This document shows, piece by piece, positions 10,863 through 22,219 of a stretch of DNA of 64,000 nucleotides. A model generated the notes under the pieces. It made no database searches. It was not told the DNA's origin and saw only the letters and a program-made list of their open reading frames with translations. Origin of the DNA: Paraspadella gotoi (Eukaryota; Chaetognatha); NCBI GenBank assembly GCA_051294375.1, contig CM119268.1:8914806-8978805 (forward strand). Reading direction: 5' to 3'. Position numbers and translations under genes: made by a program. Each line of letters begins with the position of its first letter. Position 1 is the stretch's first letter.

Positions 10863-12023
10863 GAGGCGTCGTCAATCCGACTCTTCCCTTTTTTCCCACT
10901 AGATAAATTTCGCGATCTTTTTTTTTCCTGCTCTCGCAAGCGGCAGCGCGTCTCTCTAAGACGAGGTTTTTTTTGGGAGGTAAGGTCAGGGTCAGCTGGT
11001 GAGGCAGACACACACGTTGAGGTCGGTCGGTCGGTCGGTCTGTTTGCTGGCTGGTAGGTTGTTTGTCTTTTCAACTTGATTGTAGGTCAGGCGGTCAATT
11101 GGTCGTTTCATGGGTGATTCAATTGATTCATAAATCTTACAATACAGTTTTTTTCCCCGCATCATTGTCTTTTCCGGTGTTCGTTTCAAAAATGGGATTG
11201 ATCGCCACTTGAAGTAACGTGTAGAGGGATTTTTCAGCGTTAACGACTCCTTCCTTATTTATTATACTTAAACTTACTGGTATACATAGATAGTATTTTA
11301 ACACTTACATTGCTAGGCCGCGGGTATTAATTTAATAAAATATTGCTTACATAAAAAAAAACACTGTTTTTCCTCATAGTACTCCCTTGAGAGTTGAGAC
11401 TCATTAGTTGCCAATAAATCTCTCGATTAACGTTAGACATTAAACTTTGCCGCCGGGGAAGTCGAGGGGTTGATAAGTTGTTAATTCACACATTGCGTTT
11501 GTCTTTTGTTCCGTGATTTACCTTTAATGCAAGTCCTGTTCATCGGTTTCGGGCGCCACGCCTCGGGGCGAGCGACAAACGATCCTTTGGGAGTAGAAAA
11601 TATCTTTCCTCCCTGTAACAAAAGAGCAACGAGGGCAGATCAGAGTGTCAGCGTTAAGTTAACTAATTAAGATTTTCAGCAAGGAATCGTTGTGATATGA
11701 GATTAGAGGAATATTTTGAAATTTAATCAATCAATGTAATCAATGTAATATTTTTTTTTGAATTTACGTATATTTGTACCATGATATGATGCCCTGATAC
11801 TACAACTAGATTTTCAAGTGAGCTTTGGCTATTTGTTGTGTTTCTTGGCTGTGGTCTTCAGTATTATTTTACCGAGTTTCTCTTTCGATCATTTAAGTAC
11901 TTTGATATATTAAAAGATTTAAGAAGAAACCATAACAATGACCGAACTCAAACGAGTGCTTTGTCACGATGCCCCAAATTTGACTGCCGTTAGAGTCTAA
12001 CTTAGACGCAGCAAATTTCACAC

Positions 12024-12137
12024 CTTGAATCGCAAGTGGATGTAGTCGGTGGCGGAATGCGTTTGCTCTTGGTTCTCCGTCTCCTCGAAGGCGCGATCTC
12101 CCAAGGGGATCGACGAGAAGTTCGTCGCCCATTGACT
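12024..12137 (-). CDS. Possible exon 2 in arm 2
   Basis: This is the inverted copy of 7055-7169 with the same acceptor (TTTTCCCAG) and donor (TTCAAG|GTGTGA) contexts on the minus strand. Differences from arm 1 are length changes in G, C and A runs plus single inserted or lost bases. Confidence 0.28.
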
Positions 12138-12164
12138 CTGGGAAAACGGGGTGATGGGAAATAC

Positions 12165-12445
12165 GTTCGAGTAGAAAGATGGGGAGATGGAAAGACGAAT
12201 CGGATGGGAATGAGGGATTGGGAGATGGGAAAGACGAATCGGATGGAAATGAGGAACTGGGGAGATGGGAAAGACGAATCGGATGTGAAATGAGGGATTG
12301 GGGAAATGGAAAAGACGAATCGGATGGGGAAAATGAGAACTGGGAAGATGGAAAGACGAATCGAATGCGAAATGAGGAACTGGATGGAAAGACAATCGGA
12401 TGTGAAATGAGAACTGGGGAGATGGGAAAGACGATCGGATGGGAA
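12165..12445 (-). repeat. Minisatellite, unit about 40 bp (arm 2)
   Basis: Inverted counterpart of the arm 1 minisatellite. On the plus strand it reads as repeated GGGAGATGGGAAAGACGAAT and CGGATGGGAAATGAGG elements. Confidence 0.85.
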
Positions 12446-12853
12446 ATGATGGGATTGGTGATGATCCTCCAATCGGAAAAATGGGGAAATTGTGATACGA
12501 AGACGAAATATAAAAATGACAGGAATTGGAATAGATCACGACGATTGGGTGCGGAAAATACGAGATTGTGGATTCAGGGGAACTGGGAAAAGGGGAAGAC
12601 TATTCAAATAGGAAAACCTGAAAGAATCGGGAAGACGGTTGAATTGAAAAATGGGAAAAATGTAGCATGGGGAAAAAAATGGGAATGCAATGCAGTCAGG
12701 AAAATGGGATTTAGTAAAAATATGAAAAAAATATGAGGGATTAAATGAATAATGATAAAAAAAAAAAGAGGCAAGGAAACGACAATGTTCTTTTTATGCG
12801 AAATATATGTATTATAAAAATTCAAGCAAAGTGAAAACCGTTGAGAAGTTTGT

Positions 12854-13108
12854 CTACAATGTAATTATGAGTTTATGACCGAGACGAATAAAAGCAAAAA
12901 CCTCGGGGGTGTTTTGCATGAAGAGAGGAAACGTGCAGGCGTCTTTCTCCTCGTCGTCGTCGCCGCTGTCTCCGCCGCCGCCGCCGCCGCCTCCGTCTCC
13001 CGTTCCGTCGCCGACGCCGACATCTTGCGACGCTTTCGTCAGCATCGAACAAAAAAAGAAACAAAGTAGCAGCGATTCCAAAATTTTAATCGATGGGTGG
13101 AGCGACAT
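12854..13108 (-). CDS. Possible first exon of a secreted Gly/Asp-rich protein (arm 2 copy, open)
   Basis: On the minus strand an 84-codon frame starts MSLHPSIKILESLLLCFFFC, with a hydrophobic core at residues 9-22 and a likely cleavage site near Ala26-Ser27-Gln28, so it looks like a signal peptide. A Gly/Asp-rich stretch follows (residues 29-56, eight consecutive Gly at 39-46, then DSGDDDEEKDA), then CTFPLFMQNTPE. The AACACCCCCGAG|GTTTTT junction could be a weak donor; otherwise the frame closes 15 codons later. The arm 1 copy shows the same bases with indels. No family is recognised. GCC/GGC triplet repeats can stay open by chance, so confidence is limited. Confidence 0.3.
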   Translation of the reverse strand: MSLHPSIKILESLLLCFFFCSMLTKASQDVGVGDGTGDGGGGGGGGDSGDDDEEKDACTFPLFMQNTPEVFAFIRLGHKLIITL

Positions 13109-13558
13109 CTTTTTGCGGTTGCGTGTGGGTTTTTTAGGTTTAATTAGTATTTAGTATAGAGTAGTACTGAGAATAAATAACTCCGGGATTTGTTATTTTA
13201 TCTAATGCGTCGCTTTACAAGAGGAAATATTTTTTTCCTTAAAAATTATTAAATTTTTAACGTTTATTCATGAGTTTACAGTTTACGTAGTATCAATTAT
13301 AAAAACTAAAATTCATGACGTTTAATGGTATTTTTTTTATCGCAATTTATCATCATCCACTCGTTCTATCGCGGGTTGACGCGGAGTTGCTATGGTCACA
13401 ATAAAAAACAGCGAAAGACATCGAAATCTCGGAAACAAAAGTTTTTATCGTTTCACGTTGTTGAGCCCAATCGCGTAACATCAGCGGTTGCGTCGAAATT
13501 GGACCATTTGATTTTAGTTTTAAATTGAGTTCGAATGACTGCGAAAAATGAAAAATGA

Positions 13559-13593
<35 letters not shown>

Positions 13594-13612
13594 TCAGAGA
13601 GAGAGAAGAGTG
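13559..13612 (+). repeat. (GA)n microsatellite
   Basis: This is the arm 2 counterpart of the (CT)n at 5652-5716. Confidence 0.9.
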
Positions 13613-13774
13613 GCTGTGTACGATCTCCGTTAAAACTTTCATTGTGTGAACAATTAAAGGATTTGGATAACACGCGGCGCGGATTAAAAAAGGTCGTATA
13701 CAGTTGAGGCTATGAAATCGCGGCATCCTTTGTAATTTTATGGATTTTCTGATTCTCTCTCTCTTAATCTTCTT

Positions 13775-13941
13775 NNNNNNNNNNNNNNNNNNNNNNNNNN
13801 NNNNNNNNNNNNNNNNNNNNNNNNNNNNNNNNNNNNNNNNNNNNNNNNNNNNNNNNNNNNNNNNNNNNNNNNNNNNNNNNNNNNNNNNNNNNNNNNNNNN
13901 NNNNNNNNNNNNNNNNNNNNNNNNNNNNNNNNNNNNNNNNN
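13775..13941. other. Assembly gap (167 N)
   Basis: Sized gap in arm 2. Confidence 0.99.
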
Positions 13942-14105
13942 TTTTTCTCATCATCATTGGCATCTTTCTTTCTTTTCGTTCTTTCTTTTTTTCTTGGCTT
14001 TTCCTCTTTGCCCCTTCGTCTACTTTTCTCCAAGCTTTACCTTTCTTTTTTATTTCTTCACCTAACCAGGATTCTCTCTTTACTTTCTTCTCTATTTTCT
14101 GCCCA

Positions 14106-14333
14106 NNNNNNNNNNNNNNNNNNNNNNNNNNNNNNNNNNNNNNNNNNNNNNNNNNNNNNNNNNNNNNNNNNNNNNNNNNNNNNNNNNNNNNNNNNNNNNN
14201 NNNNNNNNNNNNNNNNNNNNNNNNNNNNNNNNNNNNNNNNNNNNNNNNNNNNNNNNNNNNNNNNNNNNNNNNNNNNNNNNNNNNNNNNNNNNNNNNNNNN
14301 NNNNNNNNNNNNNNNNNNNNNNNNNNNNNNNNN
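14106..14333. other. Assembly gap (228 N)
   Basis: Sized gap in arm 2. Confidence 0.99.
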
Positions 14334-14859
14334 CCTCTTCCCTCTACCCTCTCCCCATTAACCCCCCTCTTCCAGTAGACACGACAGAACAAGCATGGCG
14401 CCGTTAAACTTTCACAGTTTTTCGAATACGCGATTCGTCATTCTTCGACGACATATTTATGGAACCATTAGGCGGAGAGTGGTCTCGCCGAGCAGCGTTG
14501 GTCGCCTTTCTTTGCGGCCAACTTTAAACGAAACATTTTTTTCCCTTTCTTTTGGTTTGTTATTTGGTATTTCAGTCGGAATGTCCGTCTGAAGTTTAAA
14601 AATTTATTTAAACATAATAAAGTATCTCGTATCGACATTACAATTGAACAATGAACATACCGAGTTATATTGATCTTTTAAACTTCGAAATAGGATCGGT
14701 CCTATTTTCTTTCTGCGAAACAAATGAGGCATGAGTGACTTTATCACGTTTTCTCGGTGACCTCTTCGCATTTCCCTTGCGTGACTTCTCTCGTGACGTT
14801 TCACGCCTCCGTCAAATTCGGACGCCGCGCGAGGGAAATATGTCTCTCACGAAGATAAT

Positions 14860-15166
14860 GTATGGCTCAGTTCGAATTCCTGGTGAAGGCAAAGTTGGCG
14901 ATCATGGCAGAATTCAGTTTTCACAGAGAAGGGATTTGTGATTTCGGATTTGGGCGGATTTAGGATTTGAGATCAAAATTTGGATGGAGGGATTTCGTAA
15001 ATTTATGGGATCTTTCGAAGGGAAGTGTGACTACTAAGCTTCTTTCCATTTGAGGAAAATAAAGTAAATAGCAACTGGGCAGTGTCACATTTTTAAACAC
15101 ACACACACTCTCTCTCTCTCTTCTCTCTCTCTGCTTTCTCTCTCTCACTCTCTCACTCTCTCGTCT

Positions 15167-15203
<37 letters not shown>

Positions 15204-16460
15204 TTCTCTTCTCTTTGTCCTCTCCCGACCTCGCTTGTCCCCCTTGTCTCTCCTGCAAACGACGACGAAATGAGAAAAGGAGACGCAAAAAAGGGTCAAA
15301 CCACAAATTGCAATTTTCACGGCCTCCACAACCTGACGAGTCCTGACCCGACGATGACGACGACGTCGAAGACGACGACAACAACAACGTCTTGGAGAAG
15401 AAGGTCGTTTGAGGACTGTGAGAAGTGTGAGAGTGTGAGAGAAAGGAGGAGGAAAACAATTGCGAAGATGACGAGAAAGCTCCCACTCCGCCCGCCCGCC
15501 CCACATTTTCCGAACGTAAAAGCGTTACATGGAACAGTACCAACCTAAATGAAATACCAAGCAAGCTAGCAAGTCGTTTGAAAGCAGGGTCCAGCATTGC
15601 TATATCACATCACACTTTAATAGTTAATAGTTAAAGTCCAAGCATATTCAGTATGTTCCAATTCAAGCTGCCACGGCTCGGAAACGCATTTCTGATTTAA
15701 ACGCCCCTCGAAAATTTTTTGCAACGCAATGCCAACCGATATTTGTTAGCGGAGGTTGGCTCTAATACCTTTTTCGGAATAGAAGGTAGGCGTGGTCGCA
15801 ACCCAAGCCCCATTTTTCCCGTTTTTTTTTCTGAACTTGGCATTTTTTCTGTTTGTCTGATCTAAATAAAAAAAAAATTCCTCTCTCTCTCTCTCTCTCA
15901 TTCCCTATTTACGATCCCCTTTTTTGGTCTCCGCAATTCCGGTGGAAAAAAAAAATAGGAGCACTCGTTCATTGTCTAAAATCTATTGTTTATTGTCCGT
16001 CCTATGTCCCTTCATTGTCTCACGTAAATTGTTCATTTCCAAGATCTCACTCTCTCGTTTCATTCTCCCTCTTTCCCCGGCCAGCCTCTCCGCCCCATCA
16101 ACTCCGCTGCCCTAAGGAATATAAACCCTTCCACTTCTAAACTCTTTTCCCCTCGACATTTTCGGGGTCACAAAATTATTCCCTTTCTACGCGGAGTTTT
16201 TTTTTTTTCCTCCGCTTTTTTTCCCACGTCATTACACAAAGCGCTTCTTCCTCTAATCCTCCGACTATCCAACGCCAACGTGCGATTCTACCCCCGCCTG
16301 ACATTGAACCCCCGAATCCGAGTGAATCTTGTCCAGAGTCACTCGGAACCACCCTGCCCAACACCCCGCCAACTTGGAACCCCGAACACTTTCCACCTTC
16401 ACTGATAACCAACCGTAGCGACCAACGCGCGACCGCGACTCCTGAGCGCGCGCTAAATCT
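14860..16460. other. No gene recognised
   Basis: It contains CT repeats at 15108-15210, a CGA/GAC triplet-rich patch near 15350-15400 and unique sequence near 15600-15850. At about 16230-16460 a GC-rich stretch is open on both strands with Pro-rich or Gly-rich translations; no family could be assigned. Confidence 0.45.
15106..15215 (+). repeat. (CT)n microsatellite
   Basis: Starts with (CA)4-5, then interrupted CT repeats. Confidence 0.9.
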
Positions 16461-16470
16461 CGTCCCGCGC

Positions 16471-16519
<49 letters not shown>
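16471..16519 (+). repeat. (CT)n microsatellite
   Basis: Uninterrupted run of about 24 CT repeats after GC-rich sequence. Confidence 0.95.
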
Positions 16520-16521
<2 letters not shown>

Positions 16522-17254
16522 ATGCGCGCGCTCGCGTTCCCTTCTCCGCATCTCCTTTTTTTCCCTTCTTTTTCTTCTTTTTTTTTCTCTCTCTCTCGCG
16601 TTTTTCGACTTTTTTTTTTCTTTCTCGTTTCATTTTTTCCCCATTTTTTCTCCATTTTCCATATTTTTTCCTCTTATCTCTCGTCGCGGGACTTCATTTG
16701 CATGACGCAAGAGACACCACGGAATCGTTTTCGTCCTCGTCGAGTTTATTATTATTAATATCACTTTTTTTTTATTCGTATAACTTTTTTTTTCACGCGG
16801 TTCAACTTTTGTAGTTTGAAACGACTGTTTCATTTCTTTACAATGTCATGTACACTTAAACCGATATTTTTTTCGACTTAGGTCAAATAATAATGTAGAG
16901 TCAACTATTGACAAAATACACACTTGTGGAGAACCATTTACGGTTAATCTTTTTAAAAATTGAACAATTTTTAAGTGATGTTTCGCCTATTATAAGGCTA
17001 AACAGGATTTTTCATAACTTCGTTTTTACCTCTAAAGCGAAGCGACTCTCTTCCATTCATAGGTTTTTCATTATGATTTTCATTACCGTCATAGACGAGA
17101 AAGTAACGAGTGGCTGTTATCCTAGATTGCCTTCTGGCGTCCTCTCTCGCCACGCGCGTCCCCTAACGAGAAATGAAGTTTATTAGAGAACCAATATGCG
17201 GAAAATTAGAAGGCGTACGACGGCCTGTCTGGTCTTTCTTTTATTCTTGCTTCC

Positions 17255-17265
17255 TCTCTCTCTCC

Positions 17266-17297
<32 letters not shown>

Positions 17298-17310
17298 TTC
17301 TCTTCTTCAC
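17255..17310 (+). repeat. (CT)n microsatellite
   Basis: CT repeats with a few T insertions. Confidence 0.9.
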
Positions 17311-17639
17311 TCTCCCTTTCCTCCTCCCTCTACATTGATAGAAGTATTCTTCTTCCTTTGATGTTCTTCTGTTCTTTTGTAAATTATTCATCAGTTGTTG
17401 AATAAGCGTTCAATTACCTTTGAGAAACGAAAAGGAAAAAAAGAAGAGAAGAAAATGAATAGAAAAAAGAAGAAAAAATCTCGAATGTCTTAAACTTTTT
17501 TTTCTTTCTCTGATTAAATATCTTTTTTTATATAAGTAGTAAAAATCTCGAGTATTTTTCCCGCAAGGCTTCATCCTTTATTGAATGGAGAAAGAGTCGA
17601 GAGAGAGCGAGAGATTAAGGAATGAAGGAAATTAAAAGA

Positions 17640-17660
17640 AATAGAGAGAGATAGAGAGAT

Positions 17661-17695
<35 letters not shown>

Positions 17696-17791
17696 CGGAT
17701 AGAGACGCTTTTTAACTTACCCTACCGCGTTTCGCTTCGTCTCATCGTCATCGTCGTCTTCACTTTTCCTCCTTTTACACTCTCTCTCTCT

Positions 17792-17873
<82 letters not shown>

Positions 17874-17890
17874 TCTCATCTCATTCTCTC
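17640..17890 (+). repeat. Facing (GA)n and (CT)n tracts
   Basis: A GA-rich run (17641-17696) is followed about 80 bp later by a CT-rich run (17779-17890). The two are complementary and could pair as a long imperfect hairpin. Confidence 0.85.
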
Positions 17891-18082
17891 TCGCTACCAT
17901 ATAACTTTCTCTCTAAAGTGAAACTCACACTCACTCGAATTCCACACCTGGATTAATTTTCGCGATTTCTTTCCATTATTATCTCTTCTTCTTCGTTTTT
18001 TTCTCCGTCGAAGATCGAGATCGTTTTCGTCGAATGTCGAACGTCCGTTTCGCCAGGAAAGGGAGAAAGAAAGCGAGAAAGC

Positions 18083-18184
<102 letters not shown>

Positions 18185-18401
18185 AAAGAAATAATGAAAT
18201 AAAAAATAAAACGCTATAAGCATACATACATACATAACCTAAAAAAATAAAGAAAAGTAATGAAAATAAAAGAAAAAAAATCCTCTTCAAAAAACGCGAA
18301 CCATAATTGAAGGAAATGGGGACGAGTTGAACAAGAAAGAATCTCTTAGTCTTTTGTTCCACAATAACCTCTTTTTCGCTTTTTCTATCTTACTTCGGCA
18401 T

Positions 18402-18467
18402 AACCAATATAACAATTATCAATTCACTCAATAAACAAGCTATCGTGCCTCCTCACTTTGTACTTGC

Positions 18468-18566
<99 letters not shown>

Positions 18567-18605
18567 CTAGCAGGACTCTGCAAGCTTTCAATCGCCACTC
18601 TCTCC
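18402..18605 (+). repeat. Dispersed repeat copy containing an expanded (ATA)n
   Basis: The flanks ACCAATATAACAATTATC...AATAAACAAGCTAT and AGCAGG..CTGCAAGCTTTCAATC match, in order, 60840-60980. In this copy the middle has expanded into about 98 bp of ATA repeat (18469-18566). Confidence 0.7.
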
Positions 18606-19014
18606 ATTAGTGTTTGGCTGTTTTAGTTTAGTAATTAAAAATAATAAATCTCATTAGATAAACTGTTCGACGGACCGACCGACCAAAAAATCCTCTCATC
18701 GAGACGCGGCGACGCAGCGAATTTAAAAAAAAAAATGCATTAAAAACTCCCGACGCCGAAGATGAAGTTGGAAATTACGAGGAGTGGGAAGGATTGTGAT
18801 GGGATCCCATGATGTATTCACCGTTTCCCATCCGGACCCCAGAACATCTCACTAATGGCAATCACATTCCCTTTTCCCGATATCGACGCTGGCGCCGCCC
18901 ACTTGGCTTGGGGGGTGGGATGGGTTGGAGACGGATAGGAGGGAGTAAGGGGGGTAAGTTTTTGCCTTACCCAGAGACGCCGAGTTCTGCGGCAGCGTCG
19001 GCGTTATCGTTTGA

Positions 19015-19160
19015 GTCGGCATCGTCTTTATCGTCATCGTCATCGTCGTCGGCGCGTCGTCAACATCGTCGTCGGTCGTCGTTCTTTCTTCGTCGTCGTC
19101 GTCTTCGTTCGTCCGTCGTTCTTCTTCGTCGTGTCTTCTTCGTCGATCGTCTTCTTCCGT
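19015..19160 (+). repeat. CGT/CGTC triplet-rich tract
   Basis: Repeated CGTCGT, TCATCG and TTCTTCGTCG motifs. Open frames across it are low complexity. Confidence 0.8.
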
Positions 19161-19744
19161 TCATCGTCCCCCACTCAAAAAAAAAGTCTGGGTTTTGAAA
19201 TTTCTAAAGCAAACCGTAAGCCCGATGGAGTGAAAGTTTGGAGAGAGCGAACGCAGGCGGGGGATCGGGCAGTTGCACACCACACTCCGTTATCGTGTGG
19301 TAGGGAAGGGAAATATTTATTTGGGAGTTAAGAGTGCGATGTTTATTGAAGGGTTCGAGAAGATCCAGGTTTATCGTGGGGTTTGGGTCCAAAATGTTCA
19401 TCGTGGGGTTTCGAGTGCCGTGTTTATCGCGGGGTTAAAAGTGCAACGCAAATTCCAGGGTTGGAAGTGAAATGTTTATTTCGCTGGGATCCGGAGTTCT
19501 TCCCTGTGACGAGGGGTGAAAATTGACAGAGGCATATCTCAAGGCGATTTCAGAATCACAGTTATCCGTGTTTTTTTCTTTCGAATTTTTAAAAATTTTA
19601 CAATTCCTCTTTCCTTTTTTTTGAAATTGAACTGCTCTGTAACAAATTCAAATAAAAGTTTCATTGATGGCGAAAAACAACGAAAAACAACGCCACTCAC
19701 GTTTCCTGATCCAAAATGCGGCGTCTCGTTGCAGACCGTCTGTC

Positions 19745-19785
19745 CCACTCGGCGTCGTCGGCGTCACCGGCGTCATCGGCGTCAC

Positions 19786-19817
<32 letters not shown>

Positions 19818-19820
19818 TCG
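19745..19820 (+). repeat. GGCGTC minisatellite (hexamer/15-mer)
   Basis: Tandem GGCGTCGTC and GGCGTCACC units, just before a sized gap. Confidence 0.85.
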
Positions 19821-19886
19821 CGCCGCGAATCATTTCGCACGAACTATTCGTCGACGCGAGTTTTTGTTCTCTCCAGATAATTTATC

Positions 19887-20058
19887 NNNNNNNNNNNNNN
19901 NNNNNNNNNNNNNNNNNNNNNNNNNNNNNNNNNNNNNNNNNNNNNNNNNNNNNNNNNNNNNNNNNNNNNNNNNNNNNNNNNNNNNNNNNNNNNNNNNNNN
20001 NNNNNNNNNNNNNNNNNNNNNNNNNNNNNNNNNNNNNNNNNNNNNNNNNNNNNNNNNN
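19887..20058. other. Assembly gap (172 N)
   Basis: Sized gap on the internal side of the candidate LTR. Confidence 0.99.
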
Positions 20059-20278
20059 CGTTTCTTTCTCGCCACATCGATTTCCATGCAGTATTTTTGA
20101 TGCCGCACTTTCCATTTGGTTCATGACCATTTTTCACGAGACGCTGTGGTGAAAGGCGAAAAGCGAATCGGCTGGAGAAACCGAGTTGGATTTTTTTTTT
20201 ATTCTTTGATCTACCGAGTCGTTCATGCCGATCGTTTCCATGTTTTAGTGCTTACGGTAAAAAGACTCGTCGCCAACT

Positions 20279-21092
20279 TGTCTTACAGGACTGCTACTAA
20301 ACAAGGAACAGTCTACCGAGCAACAAACGAGCAGCAACTGTTTATTCCAAAGTTCAGTGCACAATTCACTTAACAAATTTATACACGACTTTTAATTTAC
20401 TTTCACGCATTTTCAATTTCTCGTCCAGGCAAACTCGCATAGATTAATGATAATAAAATCGTATAAATCTAAGTACACAAATAATGATTAGGATTATTAT
20501 CTTAGTTGTCTCATCTCCACCCATCGTTTCTAAGGCGCCAAACAAAAAAAAAGACCGGGGTCACCCTTTTGCTTCGTCAACTGGCGCCTAATGATGAAAC
20601 AACCGAGTTGGACAAAAGTTTTGAGCCAGTTTTGAGTGGCCCGACTCAGTAACTGCCCCGTTGCGCACCCAAGGATCCCAGTCGCCCGAAAAGTCGTTCG
20701 ACCACGAAAATTCCAGGGTCACTTGACGCTCTGCTCTCCCAAGATCGCCCAGCGCGTGGGGGATGTGCGATTGAGAGGGCGATTCCACGCCCACTCCGAG
20801 TTTGGAGTTTGTGGGGACGAAAATTTTACCGAAAACATCGGAGCCTCACTCTTCAGTCACACTTCTCTGTGTCACTCAAAGCGAAATTCCTGTACATTTC
20901 GACCCAGTCTCCCAGGAGATCACAGACCTCGAAGAGCCTCACTTCCTTTGAAAACCGTCAATCCCCTCACGGTCTCGCTGGTTAAAGTGTGATGGTGTCG
21001 GCATTAACACGCCAGTGACATGGGGAGGTCACTGCAGGTCCAAAGCCCTGAGCACCGGCTGTCGGGAGATGCCTCACACCCCGGGCATTACA
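20279..21092 (-). mobile_element. Candidate LTR of a Ty3/gypsy-like retrotransposon
   Basis: On the minus strand the 814-bp block starts TGTAATGCCCGGGG and ends CTGTAAGACA, giving TG...CA ends. AATAAA lies 60-65 bp before the end (plus-strand TTTATT at 20341-20346), as in an LTR R/U5 region. Directly after it comes AGTTGGCGACGAG, similar to the TTGGCGACGAG primer-binding region of many animal Ty3/gypsy elements. Internal sequence would therefore run leftwards into the gap at 19887-20058. No target duplication and no second LTR were found, so this may be a truncated element. The frames within it are not typical of gag or pol. Confidence 0.4.
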
Positions 21093-21815
21093 CATGTCCC
21101 CCCGTTGCCCTAAAGAACTATTTCTACTCCATCCCAGTAAAAATCTTTAGCTCTTGTCCTCCCAACGAACCAGCGAACCATCACAACTCTGTGAATTCAC
21201 AAACCCACGAACTCACGTATCAGCGAGTTTCTCTCCCGCCCAAGGATCACGTCACAAGCGCTCAAAACCCCCCCGGCGTTGCGCAGACTCGGGTCGCGCC
21301 CTTTTCCTCCCTCTCTCCTTTACTCCCTCTCGTCTCGTTCCCGCCCACGTCATTTTTTGGGGGTTGCGGGGGAGAGAGAGATGAAGAGAAAGAGGAAAAG
21401 AAAGGAAAGATGAGACTGAGAAAAGGGAAAATAAAAAAAAGGGAGATAATTTGATCGGAAAGAGAAAAAGGGATGACAGAAGAATCGGGTAAACGAAATG
21501 GTCGATAAGGAAAAGAATCACGCCAAAGAGGAGAGCGAAGTAAAAAAAAGCTGCTTATCTAGACTTGTCTTTTTCCTAGGTTCAGTTCGATTGTGGGTCT
21601 TTCTATCTTTTGTTCTGTCGTAAGCAAAACATATGGCAAGTAGTTGGCCGCTTTGAGTAGAGCGAGAGCTATAGCAAGTATAGGAGAGGATACGATGTCA
21701 AAATGATTATGATTAGTATGATTATTACAGTATGATGCTATAACGTTTGTCACCTTTGATGCCATGCGTATAAACCTGACTTGACGTTACTGGAAACTGG
21801 TCCCAAGAATTTCTT

Positions 21816-21820
<5 letters not shown>

Positions 21821-21880
<60 letters not shown>

Positions 21881-21888
21881 GTCCCTCT
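21821..21888 (+). repeat. (CT)n microsatellite
   Basis: About 33 CT repeats with one T interruption. A (GA)n partner lies at 21993-22100. Confidence 0.93.
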
Positions 21889-21992
21889 CAAAAAACCAGT
21901 CTCGTCGCCGGCCCGGGTTAAATCGGAGGCCCAAGCCGGCAAAGCATTAACTCGGGGACTCGAAGACGATTCGGAAGCCCAACTGCAGACGG

Positions 21993-21993
21993 A

Positions 21994-22051
<58 letters not shown>

Positions 22052-22100
22052 AGAGAGAGAGGAGAAAGAGAAGAGAGAGAGAGAAGGAGAGAGAGAAGAG
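21993..22100 (+). repeat. (GA)n microsatellite
   Basis: About 50 bp of pure GA followed by interrupted GAGAA units, about 100 bp after a (CT)n tract. Confidence 0.93.
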
Positions 22101-22219
22101 AATTTGAACTTTTTCCGCAGGCCCAGTCGTCGAGTGGGCCGCGTGGATGGTGGGAGAAGGAAAGGGAGATGCCTTCCAAGGGAGTCCGTGGGGTCCAAAG
22201 CGGGCGTGACTTCAAATGA

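Larger units (their letters stand above)
7854..11370. other. Spacer of the inverted duplication; no gene recognised
   Basis: It contains the AT-rich repeat, CT-rich tracts at about 8310-8440 and 8610-8730, a 25-N gap, AT-rich unique sequence, an (ATCA)n tract and a (GGA)n tract. Open frames here are short or low complexity. Confidence 0.55.
11371..14850 (-). repeat. Large inverted duplication, arm 2
   Basis: This is the reverse-complement partner of arm 1. Two sized gaps (13775-13941 and 14106-14333) interrupt it where arm 1 has purine-rich sequence. The outermost shared segment is the ACATATTTCCCTCG / GACGGAG.GCGTGAAACGTCACGA block near 14770-14850, matching about 4372-4440. Confidence 0.88.

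Noticed and set aside
13520-14392. Long open frames spanning N runs here and at 19516-20152, 42454-43529 and 44151-44594
   Set aside because: They are kept open only by unknown bases in assembly gaps.
20636-20992. A 118-codon plus-strand frame as a gene
   Set aside because: It lies wholly inside the candidate LTR on the opposite strand, and has no recognisable domain.
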